A stretch of DNA of 64,000 nucleotides, from assembly GCA_963706385.1 (NCBI GenBank), contig OY970153.1, positions 744,001-808,000 on the forward strand, written 5' to 3'. The translations under genes were made by a program, and so were the position numbers. Below are positions 43,286 to 50,483 of this stretch, piece by piece (positions within the stretch are counted from its first letter, which is position 1; each line of letters starts with the position of its first letter). Under the pieces are notes generated by a model. That model was not told the origin of the DNA. It made no database searches and worked only from the letters and a program-made list of their open reading frames with translations. The stretch is from Poindextera sp963706385. Lineage in GTDB: Bacteria; Pseudomonadota; Alphaproteobacteria; Caulobacterales; Caulobacteraceae.

Positions 43286-44515
43286 TCAGAGGTTCGGCAA
43301 AGGCCCGGCGTGGCTGATGTCGATCGGCTGGAAGCCGCAGAAGGCGGGGGCCACGCCGGCGGCGAAGCCGTAGCTCCCCGCGGCCGGGGCCACGAAGTCC
43401 GGGTCGGCCACGGTGGGCTGGCTGTCGACGATCGGCGCGACGTTGGGGATGGCGCCCGTCGTCTTCCAATAGAGGTTGCGGTAGACGTCCGGCGCCGCGC
43501 CGGGGCCGTCGTAGTGCCATACCGACGGCGGCGGCTTGGCGGCCGCCGAATAGACGATGTTGCAGGTGAACACGTTGGCCGCCATCGTCGAGGCCGCCTC
43601 GCCCTGGTACAGGCCCATGGCGTAGGCCGCGGAGATGTCGAGGATGTTGTTGCTCACGGTGACATGATCGCCGCCGTGGATCGAGAAGGCGTAGCCTCCG
43701 CCGCCGAAGACGATGTTGTTCCGGATCGTGGCGTTGGAGGCGAAGTCGTCCAGATACAGGCCATTGTTCCAGTTGGCCGCCGACCCGTAGTTCGAGATGA
43801 TGTTGTCAGTCACCACCAGGTTCGTGCTGGCGTGCGAGCGGTCATTGAAATGGATGCCGCCGCAGTCCTTCACCGCCGCGCAGGTCCCGCTGACGATGTT
43901 GCCGTCGATCAGCAGGCCGCTGATGCTGTCGGTGGCGGCGGTGGCCACGTCGATGCCGTCGCCGCCCACGTTCCGCACCCGGTTGTGGGTGATGCGCCCG
44001 TTCACGAAGCCGTTCAGCGTCTGGATCGCGCCCTGGTTCCAGGCCGTGGCGTGGATGGCCTGGATGGTGTTGGAGTTGATCACGGCCCCGGAGACGATCT
44101 GAACCAGAACGCCGGCGGCGGCGAAGTTCTGGATCGTCAGCCAGCGGATCGTCACGTTGTCGGCGTGGACGTAGAACCCCTCGGCGGTCGTCCCGCCGCC
44201 GTCCAGCACCGGCGTCTGGCCCGGATAGGCCAGCCAGCTCTCCCCGGCGTCGGCCGCCTTCAGCACCAGCGGCGCGCCGCGGGCATAGGTTCCGCCCAGG
44301 AGGTAGGCGGTCTTGACCGCCGAGCCCCGCATGGCGGTCTGGGCGGCCTCCAGCGTCTGGAACGGCGCGGCGGCGCTAAGGCCGTTATTGCCGTCCGAGC
44401 CGGTCGGCGAGACGTAGAAGGCCGGCGCGAACACCTCCGCCGACGCGGCGGCCGGCCAGACGGCGATGATGGCGGCGGCCGCCAGGCCAACGAACGGAAG
44501 CTTGCTCTTGCTCAT
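43286..44515 (-). CDS. Secreted right-handed beta-helix protein
   Basis: A 409-residue protein with a clear Sec signal peptide (LPFVGLAAAAIIAVWPAAASA, cleaved near residue 26). A right-handed parallel beta-helix follows, visible as repeated turns such as NVTIRWLTIQNF, NGRITHNRVRNVGGDGIDV and NATIRNNIVFGGGG (PbH1-type repeats). The opening FYVSPTGSDGNNGLSAAAPFQTLEAA is common to polysaccharide lyases and phage depolymerases. A signal peptide is unusual for a virion component, so it may act on the surface of the host cell itself. Confidence 0.75.
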   Translation of the reverse strand: MSKSKLPFVGLAAAAIIAVWPAAASAEVFAPAFYVSPTGSDGNNGLSAAAPFQTLEAAQTAMRGSAVKTAYLLGGTYARGAPLVLKAADAGESWLAYPGQTPVLDGGGTTAEGFYVHADNVTIRWLTIQNFAAAGVLVQIVSGAVINSNTIQAIHATAWNQGAIQTLNGFVNGRITHNRVRNVGGDGIDVATAATDSISGLLIDGNIVSGTCAAVKDCGGIHFNDRSHASTNLVVTDNIISNYGSAANWNNGLYLDDFASNATIRNNIVFGGGGYAFSIHGGDHVTVSNNILDISAAYAMGLYQGEAASTMAANVFTCNIVYSAAAKPPPSVWHYDGPGAAPDVYRNLYWKTTGAIPNVAPIVDSQPTVADPDFVAPAAGSYGFAAGVAPAFCGFQPIDISHAGPLPNL

Positions 44516-44629
44516 GCGGGAGACCTCTCGGGTTCAGGGGCCAAGACGAAGGGGGTTCAGCGTGCGCGATCCGGCCCGGATGTCGCAAGCGGCTAGCGCG
44601 GACCAGAAACTCTACACTTCTGTTGACTT

Positions 44630-44643
44630 CCACATTTGTGTGG
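44630..44643. promoter_or_regulatory. Inverted repeat before hicAB, probable HicB operator
   Basis: CCACATTTGTGTGG has perfect 5-bp arms around TTTG. It follows a TTGACT hexamer (44623-44628) and lies 14 bp before the hicA ATG. HicB antitoxins with DNA-binding domains repress their own promoters through such repeats. A clean -10 element was not found. Confidence 0.45.
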
Positions 44644-44657
44644 AGCAGCCTATCTTC

Positions 44658-44846
44658 ATGAACGCGGCCGAACTCAAGCGTTGGCTGGCCAAGCAAGGCT
44701 GCAGCTTCCAGACCCACAAGGGCGGCTCGGGTCACCTGACCGGCCGGCGGGGCGACAAGACGAGCCAGTTGCCGATGCACGGCGCGAACAAGGAGCTGGG
44801 GACCGGGCTGGTCGCCAAGATCAAGAAGGACCTGGGATTGCGATGA
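44658..44846 (+). CDS. hicA: HicA-type mRNA interferase toxin
   Basis: A 62-residue toxin of the double-stranded-RNA-binding-like HicA fold. It has the opening KRWLAKQGCSFQTHKGGSGHL, with the conserved catalytic histidine H26, and a lysine-rich end (VAKIKKDLGL). The gene overlaps hicB by the ATGA junction. It is on the plus strand, opposite to the surrounding late genes, so it has its own promoter. Such modules stabilise prophages or provide anti-phage defence. Confidence 0.9.
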   Translation: MNAAELKRWLAKQGCSFQTHKGGSGHLTGRRGDKTSQLPMHGANKELGTGLVAKIKKDLGLR

Positions 44847-45295
44847 GCGAGACCTTTCGGATCACCCTCACCCCGGATGACAACGGGACTTATCTGGTGA
44901 CCTGCCCGGCGCTCCCGGAGGTCACGACCTTCGGCGAGACCGAAGCGGAATGCGTCCGCAACGTCGGCGCGGCGATCGAGGAGGCGCTCGCGGCGCGCAT
45001 CGTGGCGAGCCAGGACATCCCCATCGACGCACAGACCCTCACACCCGTGTCCGGCTCGCGAATCCTGTTCGCCTCGATCCCCACGCTCTCGGAACTGAAG
45101 CTCGATCTCTACCGCGCTCTGCGCGCCGCCGGCGTCACCCGCGCCGAGCTGGCCCGGCGCCTGGACTGGAACCGCAATTCGGTCGACCGGCTGTTCCGGC
45201 TCGACCACCATTCGCGGCTCGGGCAGCTGGAGGCCGCCGCCAGGGCGCTAGACCTGGAGCTCGAAGCGCGCATCCGCCCGGCGCTCGAGGCCTGA
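44843..45295 (+). CDS. hicB: HicB antitoxin with C-terminal helix-turn-helix
   Basis: A 150-residue antitoxin. The N-terminal HicB fold is degenerate RNase-H-like (FRITLTPDDNGTYLVTCPALPEVTTFGETEAECVRN). The C-terminal DNA-binding helix-turn-helix is LYRALRAAGVTRAELARRLDWNRNSVDRLFRLD. It neutralises HicA and should repress the operon at the upstream inverted repeat. Translational coupling with hicA is shown by the 4-bp overlap. Confidence 0.9.
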   Translation: MSETFRITLTPDDNGTYLVTCPALPEVTTFGETEAECVRNVGAAIEEALAARIVASQDIPIDAQTLTPVSGSRILFASIPTLSELKLDLYRALRAAGVTRAELARRLDWNRNSVDRLFRLDHHSRLGQLEAAARALDLELEARIRPALEA

Positions 45296-45359
45296 CCGGC
45301 GGCTCGAGCGGAGCGGCGGCGGCGGTGCTAGGGTGCGCGCGAGGCGGAGGATGGGGCGA

Positions 45360-45938
45360 TTAGCTGGTCGGCCTGAGCCGACCGATTTCACCGTGTGGGC
45401 GCGCGGGACAGCCCATAACCTCGGTCCACGGCGGCACATCCCGTGTGACCACTGATTTTGCCGCGACAACGGCCCCCTCGCCGATGACAACGCCTTTGAG
45501 GATCGTCACTCCGACGCCAATCCAAGCTTTGTCGCAGATACGAACTGGCGCGATGGGCACATGCGACCAATCCTTTTCACCACGCCCCCACGCGAGGACG
45601 TCGTTCTTCCGGTGCTCCCAGTCCAGTGAGTGGGAATCGTGATCGACGATCAAAACGTCCCAGGCGATCAAGACATCATCGCCGATGCTGATTTCCTGTG
45701 CGGCAACAAGAAGACCGGCACCGCCTCCAATATGCGTCCGCGAGCCGATCGTGATTCTTGCGGGAGAGCGGTCGGTGCGCATGGACGCTTCTATCGAGCA
45801 GTGATCTCCGATCTCGACGACGTCACCTTTCCGGACGCGCAGCTTCAGCCGGGCAAAACGAGTCCCTGGTCCGACGCTGATCTTCGCGCCGATCGCCAGG
45901 ACGAGATTCAATTTCCGCCACAGGGATACCAGGATCAT
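45360..45938 (-). CDS. Hexapeptide-repeat O-acetyltransferase
   Basis: A 192-residue left-handed beta-helix acyltransferase of the LacA/WbbJ type. Turns such as VEIGDHCSIEAS, ITIGSRTHIGGGAG, ISIGDDVLIAWDVLIVDHDSH (with the catalytic His) and VTILKGVVIGEGAVVAAKSVVTRDV are visible. Its likely role is acetylation of a sugar in a surface polysaccharide. It lies head-to-tail behind the methyltransferase in a segment of lower G+C than the phage structural genes, consistent with a serotype-conversion moron. Confidence 0.85.
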   Translation of the reverse strand: MILVSLWRKLNLVLAIGAKISVGPGTRFARLKLRVRKGDVVEIGDHCSIEASMRTDRSPARITIGSRTHIGGGAGLLVAAQEISIGDDVLIAWDVLIVDHDSHSLDWEHRKNDVLAWGRGEKDWSHVPIAPVRICDKAWIGVGVTILKGVVIGEGAVVAAKSVVTRDVPPWTEVMGCPARPHGEIGRLRPTS

Positions 45939-45966
45939 TGCACCGCGCCCCTGACGGCCATCGAGC

Positions 45967-46809
45967 TCAGAGGCTCTTGGTCGACAGGAACGCCACTAGC
46001 CTTCCCGGGCGAGAATCGATAGCGGAAATCATCGGCCCGAGCACGGGGAACACCAGTTGATTACCGAGCAGGGCTCCCAGCGCTCGGCTCGCGAACGATG
46101 GCAACAGACGGCTGCTCGCTCTTGTGAACAGCTCGACCGGTTTCTCGGGTCCGTAGTTCATCGGATCATCGAACTGGCGCCAAGTCCGCCGGATTGTCAG
46201 CCCCGCGCGGGTGAGGGCTGATGCATACTCAGATTCCAGGAAGGCATTCTCGCCGCCATAGAGATGATGAAGAGGATGTTTTCCAAGAAATTCCGGAAGG
46301 TCTTCGTGCTTCGACAGGACGTGGTCGCGCCAGGTTAACAGGACGCCGCCCGGTTTGAGCAGGCGCGCTAGGTCGTCGGCAAAGCCGTTGATGTCGGGCG
46401 CGTGATGAAACACCTGGCGAACGAAGATCGCATCATAGACGCCTTGGCGGCCGACGAGATCGTCCGTCAGCCCTTGAACAACCTCGATCGACAATCCCGT
46501 CGCGGCCGCCAGGCGACGGATCGCGCCACAGCCAACCATATCCGAGGGGTCGGGTTCGACTGCGGTGACCGACCAGCCGTCGCGGGCCAGGGCGTAGGAT
46601 ACAAGGCCATTCCCGGCGCCGACATCGAGCGCGCGGCCCGAACCCCTCAGCGGCGCCCAACGACGAACTGACGCCCATTCATTGGACGAGCGAAACCGCT
46701 CGACGGCCTGGCAGAGCGGAGGGTCGTAATAACAAAGACGCACCAGCTCCTGCTGGGTTGGGTCATCGATCAGGGATTGGACCGCGTCCTCCCATTTCAC
46801 GGCAGTCAT
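45967..46809 (-). CDS. SAM-dependent class I methyltransferase
   Basis: A 280-residue methyltransferase. Motif I is ALDVGAGNGLVSYALA, the acidic residue follows in VTAVEPDPSDM, and the post-motif strand is FVRQVFHHAPDINGF, then LKPGGVLLTWRDH. The family of small-molecule/sugar methyltransferases is suggested by the C-terminal half, which has no known domain. Local G+C falls to about 45% in places (for example 46261-46320). The pairing with an acetyltransferase suggests joint modification of a host surface glycan. Confidence 0.82.
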   Translation of the reverse strand: MTAVKWEDAVQSLIDDPTQQELVRLCYYDPPLCQAVERFRSSNEWASVRRWAPLRGSGRALDVGAGNGLVSYALARDGWSVTAVEPDPSDMVGCGAIRRLAAATGLSIEVVQGLTDDLVGRQGVYDAIFVRQVFHHAPDINGFADDLARLLKPGGVLLTWRDHVLSKHEDLPEFLGKHPLHHLYGGENAFLESEYASALTRAGLTIRRTWRQFDDPMNYGPEKPVELFTRASSRLLPSFASRALGALLGNQLVFPVLGPMISAIDSRPGRLVAFLSTKSL

Positions 46810-46890
46810 CTGAACAACGCCTTTGTCCGGTCGAAGCCCTGCTTTCTAACGCCAATTTCAGCAGCGCACGAGGTGGGCTAACGCCGTGCG

Positions 46891-48417
46891 CTACGGCGCC
46901 ACGCGGACGTTGTACGTCGTCGCCGTGGGCGTGATCGACGCCGAGGCGCAGACCTTCACGGTTACGGTGTTCGCTGCCAAGACGTAGGCGCTCCACCAGA
47001 TGCCGTCGCCAGGATAGGTGACGGGCTGAGCCGTCGCGGTCATGTTGGTGGCGACGCCGTTGACCGTGGCCGTCCCCGAAGTGCAGGTTCCGACCGTCAG
47101 GGCGCTTCCACCGATGCTGCCGGTGGTTCCGGTCAGTGGTGGGAGCGCGGGAGAGCCGGGGCCACCGGCGAGCTGGGTGAGCGCCTGGGCGACCTGATAG
47201 GCCACGTCGGCATAGGCGCTTGCCGACGGGTGGATCGGATCGGTGCTGAGCCCCAGGCCGAGGTTGACCCCGTTCTGCCAGGAGACGATCCGCGCCGGCC
47301 AGTTGATTACCGGGATGTTGTTGGCCGCCGCGAAGGCGATCTCCATGTTCAGCATCGCCGACTGCGACGCCTGGCTATAGGTCGCTGGGTTCGATGGATA
47401 TTCCAGCAGGAACACCACGTCGCCGGACTTCTGACACGCGGTAACCAGCGTTTGCAGGCCAGTCTGGGAATTGGCGACCGCGACGCCGTTCGCGTAGTCA
47501 TTGACGCCCAGGGCGATGATGCAGAGATCGGGGGCAAACGGGGTGGTCCCGACCGCGTTACCCCCGCTCCAGGCATAGGTGGTGTCCGACCAACTGTTCG
47601 TGCCAGGGGCATACAGGCGGGACGCCAGGATTGGCGCTTGCCATAGCTGGACCGCGCTCGTGGTGGAGTTGTAGCACTCCGCCGCCGAATAGAAGACCGA
47701 GCCGGTGTCTCGGAAGAAGCTGATCTTGTGGATGCCTGGCGTGCCCGCCGAGACGCTCTGGGTCCACACCCGGCTGGTGGCGTTCGAGGTCGGGATCGAA
47801 GCCGAAAGCGACCCACCGTCCACTGACCACTTGAAGTTTCCGCTGGATGAGGTCTCCAAAAAAATCAGCGTGCAGGTGTCAACTGGTCCGGCGGGCGTGA
47901 AGTCGATGGAGTTCGTCGTGGTGGTGTTCTGGGCGTATTGGCCGCCCACCGTGAAGGTTCCCCCCGAAGTGCTCCAGCCGGACCCCACGACGATGCGCGG
48001 GTCCCAGGTGCTCCAGGTATAGGTGTGGGCCGCTGTTGATGCGTCGGCGAAGAAACTGTCTGATTGCGTCGGCAGCCCCGCGACGCCGAGCGCCTGGAGG
48101 TAGGACAACCACGACTGCGATCGGAAGCCGGTTACGCTCGCGCTCGACGTGAAGCCGCCGCCAAGACTGTCGCAGACGCAGAGGATTTTGGCGTAGACGC
48201 CCCCGGTTCCCGCCGCGACCGCCGCCCTCACCTTGGCGATGGCGGCGCGGTAGTGCGGCGTCAGAGCCGGGTCCAGGTTGGACGTATAGGGCGTGCTGTT
48301 GACCGCGTTGTACGGCGGCGCGCTCACGCTCGGCGGCAGGGCCAGGGCCGCGATCGGCGCCAGCCACAGGGCGAGCGCCGCCAGGGACGCGAGGAGCTTG
48401 CGCATGGGCGGCCTCAT
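46891..48417 (-). CDS. Secreted SGNH/GDSL hydrolase
   Basis: A 508-residue esterase-type protein with a signal peptide (about residues 1-27, ending ALALPP). The block I serine S84 is in ILCVCDSLGGG, block III in IIALGVNDYANG and the catalytic Asp-His in TDPIHPSASAY. An inserted carbohydrate-binding-like beta-domain sits between blocks I and III (about 130-240), and the C-terminal domain (430-508) is a beta-sandwich. Similar SGNH proteins remove acetyl groups from polysaccharides. Counterpart of the acetyltransferase in the same cargo region. Confidence 0.82.
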   Translation of the reverse strand: MRPPMRKLLASLAALALWLAPIAALALPPSVSAPPYNAVNSTPYTSNLDPALTPHYRAAIAKVRAAVAAGTGGVYAKILCVCDSLGGGFTSSASVTGFRSQSWLSYLQALGVAGLPTQSDSFFADASTAAHTYTWSTWDPRIVVGSGWSTSGGTFTVGGQYAQNTTTTNSIDFTPAGPVDTCTLIFLETSSSGNFKWSVDGGSLSASIPTSNATSRVWTQSVSAGTPGIHKISFFRDTGSVFYSAAECYNSTTSAVQLWQAPILASRLYAPGTNSWSDTTYAWSGGNAVGTTPFAPDLCIIALGVNDYANGVAVANSQTGLQTLVTACQKSGDVVFLLEYPSNPATYSQASQSAMLNMEIAFAAANNIPVINWPARIVSWQNGVNLGLGLSTDPIHPSASAYADVAYQVAQALTQLAGGPGSPALPPLTGTTGSIGGSALTVGTCTSGTATVNGVATNMTATAQPVTYPGDGIWWSAYVLAANTVTVKVCASASITPTATTYNVRVAP

Positions 48418-48779
48418 TTCAGGTTGAAGTAGGTGCAGGTCGCGGTCGTGCCCGAGCTGTTGACCTCGGTGATCGCGATCGGCAGCGTCTGGGTTCCCAG
48501 GGCCACCGCCCAGGTCCCGGTCGAGCCGTCGAAGTAGGTCACCGCGACGTTGCCGGCGACGGTGCAGACGGCCTTGAGCGAGCGCCCAACGGCCGCGCCC
48601 GCCACACCGACGGTCAGCGAGACCTCGCCGTAAAAGGGCGAATTGTTCGGGTCGGGCGCGGCGAGCGCGGTCCCGGCCCCGCCGACGACCGGCGGGGGCG
48701 GCGTGGTCTGGGCCAGGGCCGGGCCGGCTGCCAGGCCAAGCGCCAGCAGCCCGGCGATCGCGGCGAGTCTTATGCGCAT
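48414..48779 (-). CDS. Small exported protein of unknown function
   Basis: A 121-residue protein with a Sec signal peptide (LAAIAGLLALGLAAGPALA, then QTTPPPP). The mature part is beta-rich (YGEVSLTVGVAGAAVGRSL, NVAVTYFDGSTGTWAVALG) with two cysteines (CTVAG, CTYFN). Its stop overlaps the start of the SGNH hydrolase by 4 bp, so the two are translated together. No family recognised; it may assist or anchor the hydrolase. Confidence 0.65.
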   Translation of the reverse strand: MRIRLAAIAGLLALGLAAGPALAQTTPPPPVVGGAGTALAAPDPNNSPFYGEVSLTVGVAGAAVGRSLKAVCTVAGNVAVTYFDGSTGTWAVALGTQTLPIAITEVNSSGTTATCTYFNLK

Positions 48780-48804
48780 GGGAGTCCTCGTTGGATCAAG
48801 TGGC

Positions 48805-48930
48805 GTCGAAATCCGGCGAAGCCGGCTTTAAGGTTTCACCACCAAGGGCACGAAGATCACGAAGAAGAAGATCGAGAGCGTCTTGGTGTCCTTGGTGTCC
48901 TTCGTGGTCGAAATCGGCTTCGCCGAAATC
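48805..48930. repeat. Imperfect-palindrome intergenic repeat, copy A
   Basis: A stretch of about 126 bp bounded by GGCGAAGCCGG and GGCTTCGCC, with arms TTTCACCACCAAGGGCACGAAG and a matching TGTCCTTCGTGGTCGAAA. It can fold into a long hairpin. It lies between the 48779 gene start and the 49020 gene end. An outer CCCGGCCTTCGCCGGGATGAG lies just to the right (48963-48983), the reverse complement of the left end of copy B. Confidence 0.7.
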
Positions 48931-49019
48931 CTCGTCGGCGCCTGGCGCCTTACGATCTGGGTCCCGGCCTTCGCCGGGATGAGCGGAATAGGGGTAAGCC
49001 AACGTGGGTGGGCAATGCC

Positions 49020-49586
49020 CTAGTCTTCCCGGTGCGCCGGCCAGCGCGGGGCGAGGCCGCGGGCCTCCACGCCCGCCAGGTCCGGCGGGCAGGGCCAGTC
49101 GGTCAGGTCGATGTCGGCGGGGATGTGGCGCGCGATGTGGGGGCGCATCACAAAGCCCTTGGCGTTGGGGTGGTTGGCCTTGAGGTAGTCCAGGATCAGC
49201 TCCAGGGCGTTGGCGCTGTGGAACCGCAGGCGACGCTCGCGCAGCAGGGTCTCCAGCACGCCCCGCGTGGCGCTCCAGGGATGGCGGACCAGCGCCCAGG
49301 CGTTGTCGTGCTGGATCTGCGCCGCCTCCTCGTCGGTGTGCGCCCAGCCGGCCCACAGGATGCTCTCGCAGCACAGCTCGGGACCGAACTCGGGATGGGT
49401 CTGCAAGGCCACGATGGCCCGCGTCGCCGCCTCGAACGATCCGTCGTCCGGCAGCGTTTTCAGGAACTCGACATGCCGGCATTTCGCCAGCCCGCGCAGC
49501 TTCGCCGCCTCGGCGAGTTCGTCGATCAGCTCGCCCACCGTATGGAACCGCGTCCGATCCGGCCGGTTCGCCGATCCTTGCGCCAT
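49020..49586 (-). CDS. Phage protein of unknown function
   Basis: A 188-residue soluble, helix-rich protein (GELIDELAEAAKLRGLAKCRHVEFLKTL, RGVLETLLRERRLRFHSANALELILDYLKA) with no signal or membrane segment. Three tryptophans and paired cysteines in LCCESILW are notable. Its ATG overlaps the stop of the 49-residue gene before it, so it belongs to the late operon. I do not recognise its family. Confidence 0.7.
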   Translation of the reverse strand: MAQGSANRPDRTRFHTVGELIDELAEAAKLRGLAKCRHVEFLKTLPDDGSFEAATRAIVALQTHPEFGPELCCESILWAGWAHTDEEAAQIQHDNAWALVRHPWSATRGVLETLLRERRLRFHSANALELILDYLKANHPNAKGFVMRPHIARHIPADIDLTDWPCPPDLAGVEARGLAPRWPAHRED

Positions 49587-49735
49587 CAGGTCCTCGCCTG
49601 GGCGGTCGGGCGGTGAACGATCGGAACCGGCCCGGGAGCGCGGCGGAAGGGCTCGAAGCGGCCGATGGCGCGCCTCCAGGCCTCCAGGTCCGAGACGCGA
49701 CGCTCCAGGTCGCGGAGGATGGCCGCGTTGTCCAT
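49586..49735 (-). CDS. 49-residue helical phage protein
   Basis: Found by reading the minus strand: ATG at 49735, stop TGA at 49586-49588 overlapping the next ATG. It begins MDNAAILRDLERRVSDLEAWRR, a short heptad-like helix with leucines spaced for a coiled coil, then a proline/arginine tail. CGGAG precedes the start. The 4-bp overlap with the 188-residue gene supports translation. Confidence 0.6.
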   Translation of the reverse strand: MDNAAILRDLERRVSDLEAWRRAIGRFEPFRRAPGPVPIVHRPTAQART

Positions 49736-49872
49736 GAGCGCTCCGATTCGGTGGCGGATGAATGAGGTGATGGCGCGCCGTATCGCAACTCGCGGGCGCG
49801 CGATGGCGGCGGGATAGGCTCGTCGTGAACGAGGGGATGGTCGGGGGTTTGAAGGGGTGGCGGCCGGCCTGA

Positions 49873-50064
49873 TTAGAAAGCCTTGGGAAGGCCCGCGTCC
49901 TTTAATGTTCCGTTGGCCGTGTGGCGCGACTCAATGCTCCCATCAACGGTGAATCGCTTGCCGTTCAATGGGCTTTCCCAAATTTCGTGGTCACCGCGTC
50001 CCTGCCGGACGAACCAGCACCCGGCCTCGCCGAGCCGTTCCTTGACGAGGCGCGTATAGTTCAA
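49873..50064 (-). CDS. hicA: HicA-type toxin (second module)
   Basis: A 63-residue HicA-like mRNA interferase. It has LVKERLGEAGCWFVRQGRGDHEIWESP with the catalytic histidine H26 and the late HTANGTLKDAGL region. The gene follows its antitoxin with a 4-bp ATGA overlap, so the order is antitoxin first, opposite to the 44.7-kb module. About 138 bp with no feature separate it from the next gene leftward. Confidence 0.88.
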   Translation of the reverse strand: MNYTRLVKERLGEAGCWFVRQGRGDHEIWESPLNGKRFTVDGSIESRHTANGTLKDAGLPKAF

Positions 50065-50309
50065 GCCGTGGCCAGGCAGCGAACGCGCGTACTGGCGTTC
50101 GCGATGACCTCGACGGGTATCTCGATCTCGCTGTCACCATGACCATCCGACCCGCATTCAAGCAGGTCTTGAATGGCGCCTGGAATGCGATCCAGCAGCA
50201 ATTCAAAACGGGCGTCTTCGAGCCGAAGACCGTGAATGTCGTTGGATTCGGTGTACCAAACACGGGCTTCGGGATCGAAAATCGCTTTCACGATAATCAT
50301 ATGATCCAT
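50061..50309 (-). CDS. hicB: HicB-like antitoxin (DUF1902 type)
   Basis: An 82-residue antitoxin with only the partial RNase-H-like fold (VKAIFDPEARVWYTESNDIHGLRLEDARFE), as in DUF1902 HicB-like proteins, and no separate DNA-binding domain. AGGAGG lies just before ATG 50309, which is preferred over the open frame to 50432. It pairs with the HicA gene behind it. The inverted repeat upstream may be bound by the complex. Confidence 0.85.
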   Translation of the reverse strand: MDHMIIVKAIFDPEARVWYTESNDIHGLRLEDARFELLLDRIPGAIQDLLECGSDGHGDSEIEIPVEVIANASTRVRCLATA

Positions 50310-50357
50310 GGATCGCCCTCCTAGGTGGGCCGCATATGTGCGCCCTGAATTGACCTT

Positions 50358-50374
50358 GTCAACGCGGTGTTGAC
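50358..50374. promoter_or_regulatory. Operator/promoter of the hicBA module
   Basis: GTCAACGCGGTGTTGAC is a perfect 6-bp inverted repeat with a 5-bp spacer. On the minus strand its right arm forms part of TTGACA, a consensus -35, followed 17 bases on by ACATAT as a poor -10. The placement over the -35 is that expected for autorepression of the toxin-antitoxin operon. Confidence 0.6.
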
Positions 50375-50483
50375 AGAAGGTTGATTCAGGATCGCGCGCC
50401 CGCGAGCCGCTTGGGCCGCGCGCCGCCAGCACCCCCTCCGCTGGCGGCCGAGCGGATGCGCCAGCGCCTCAACCCCTCCCCCA

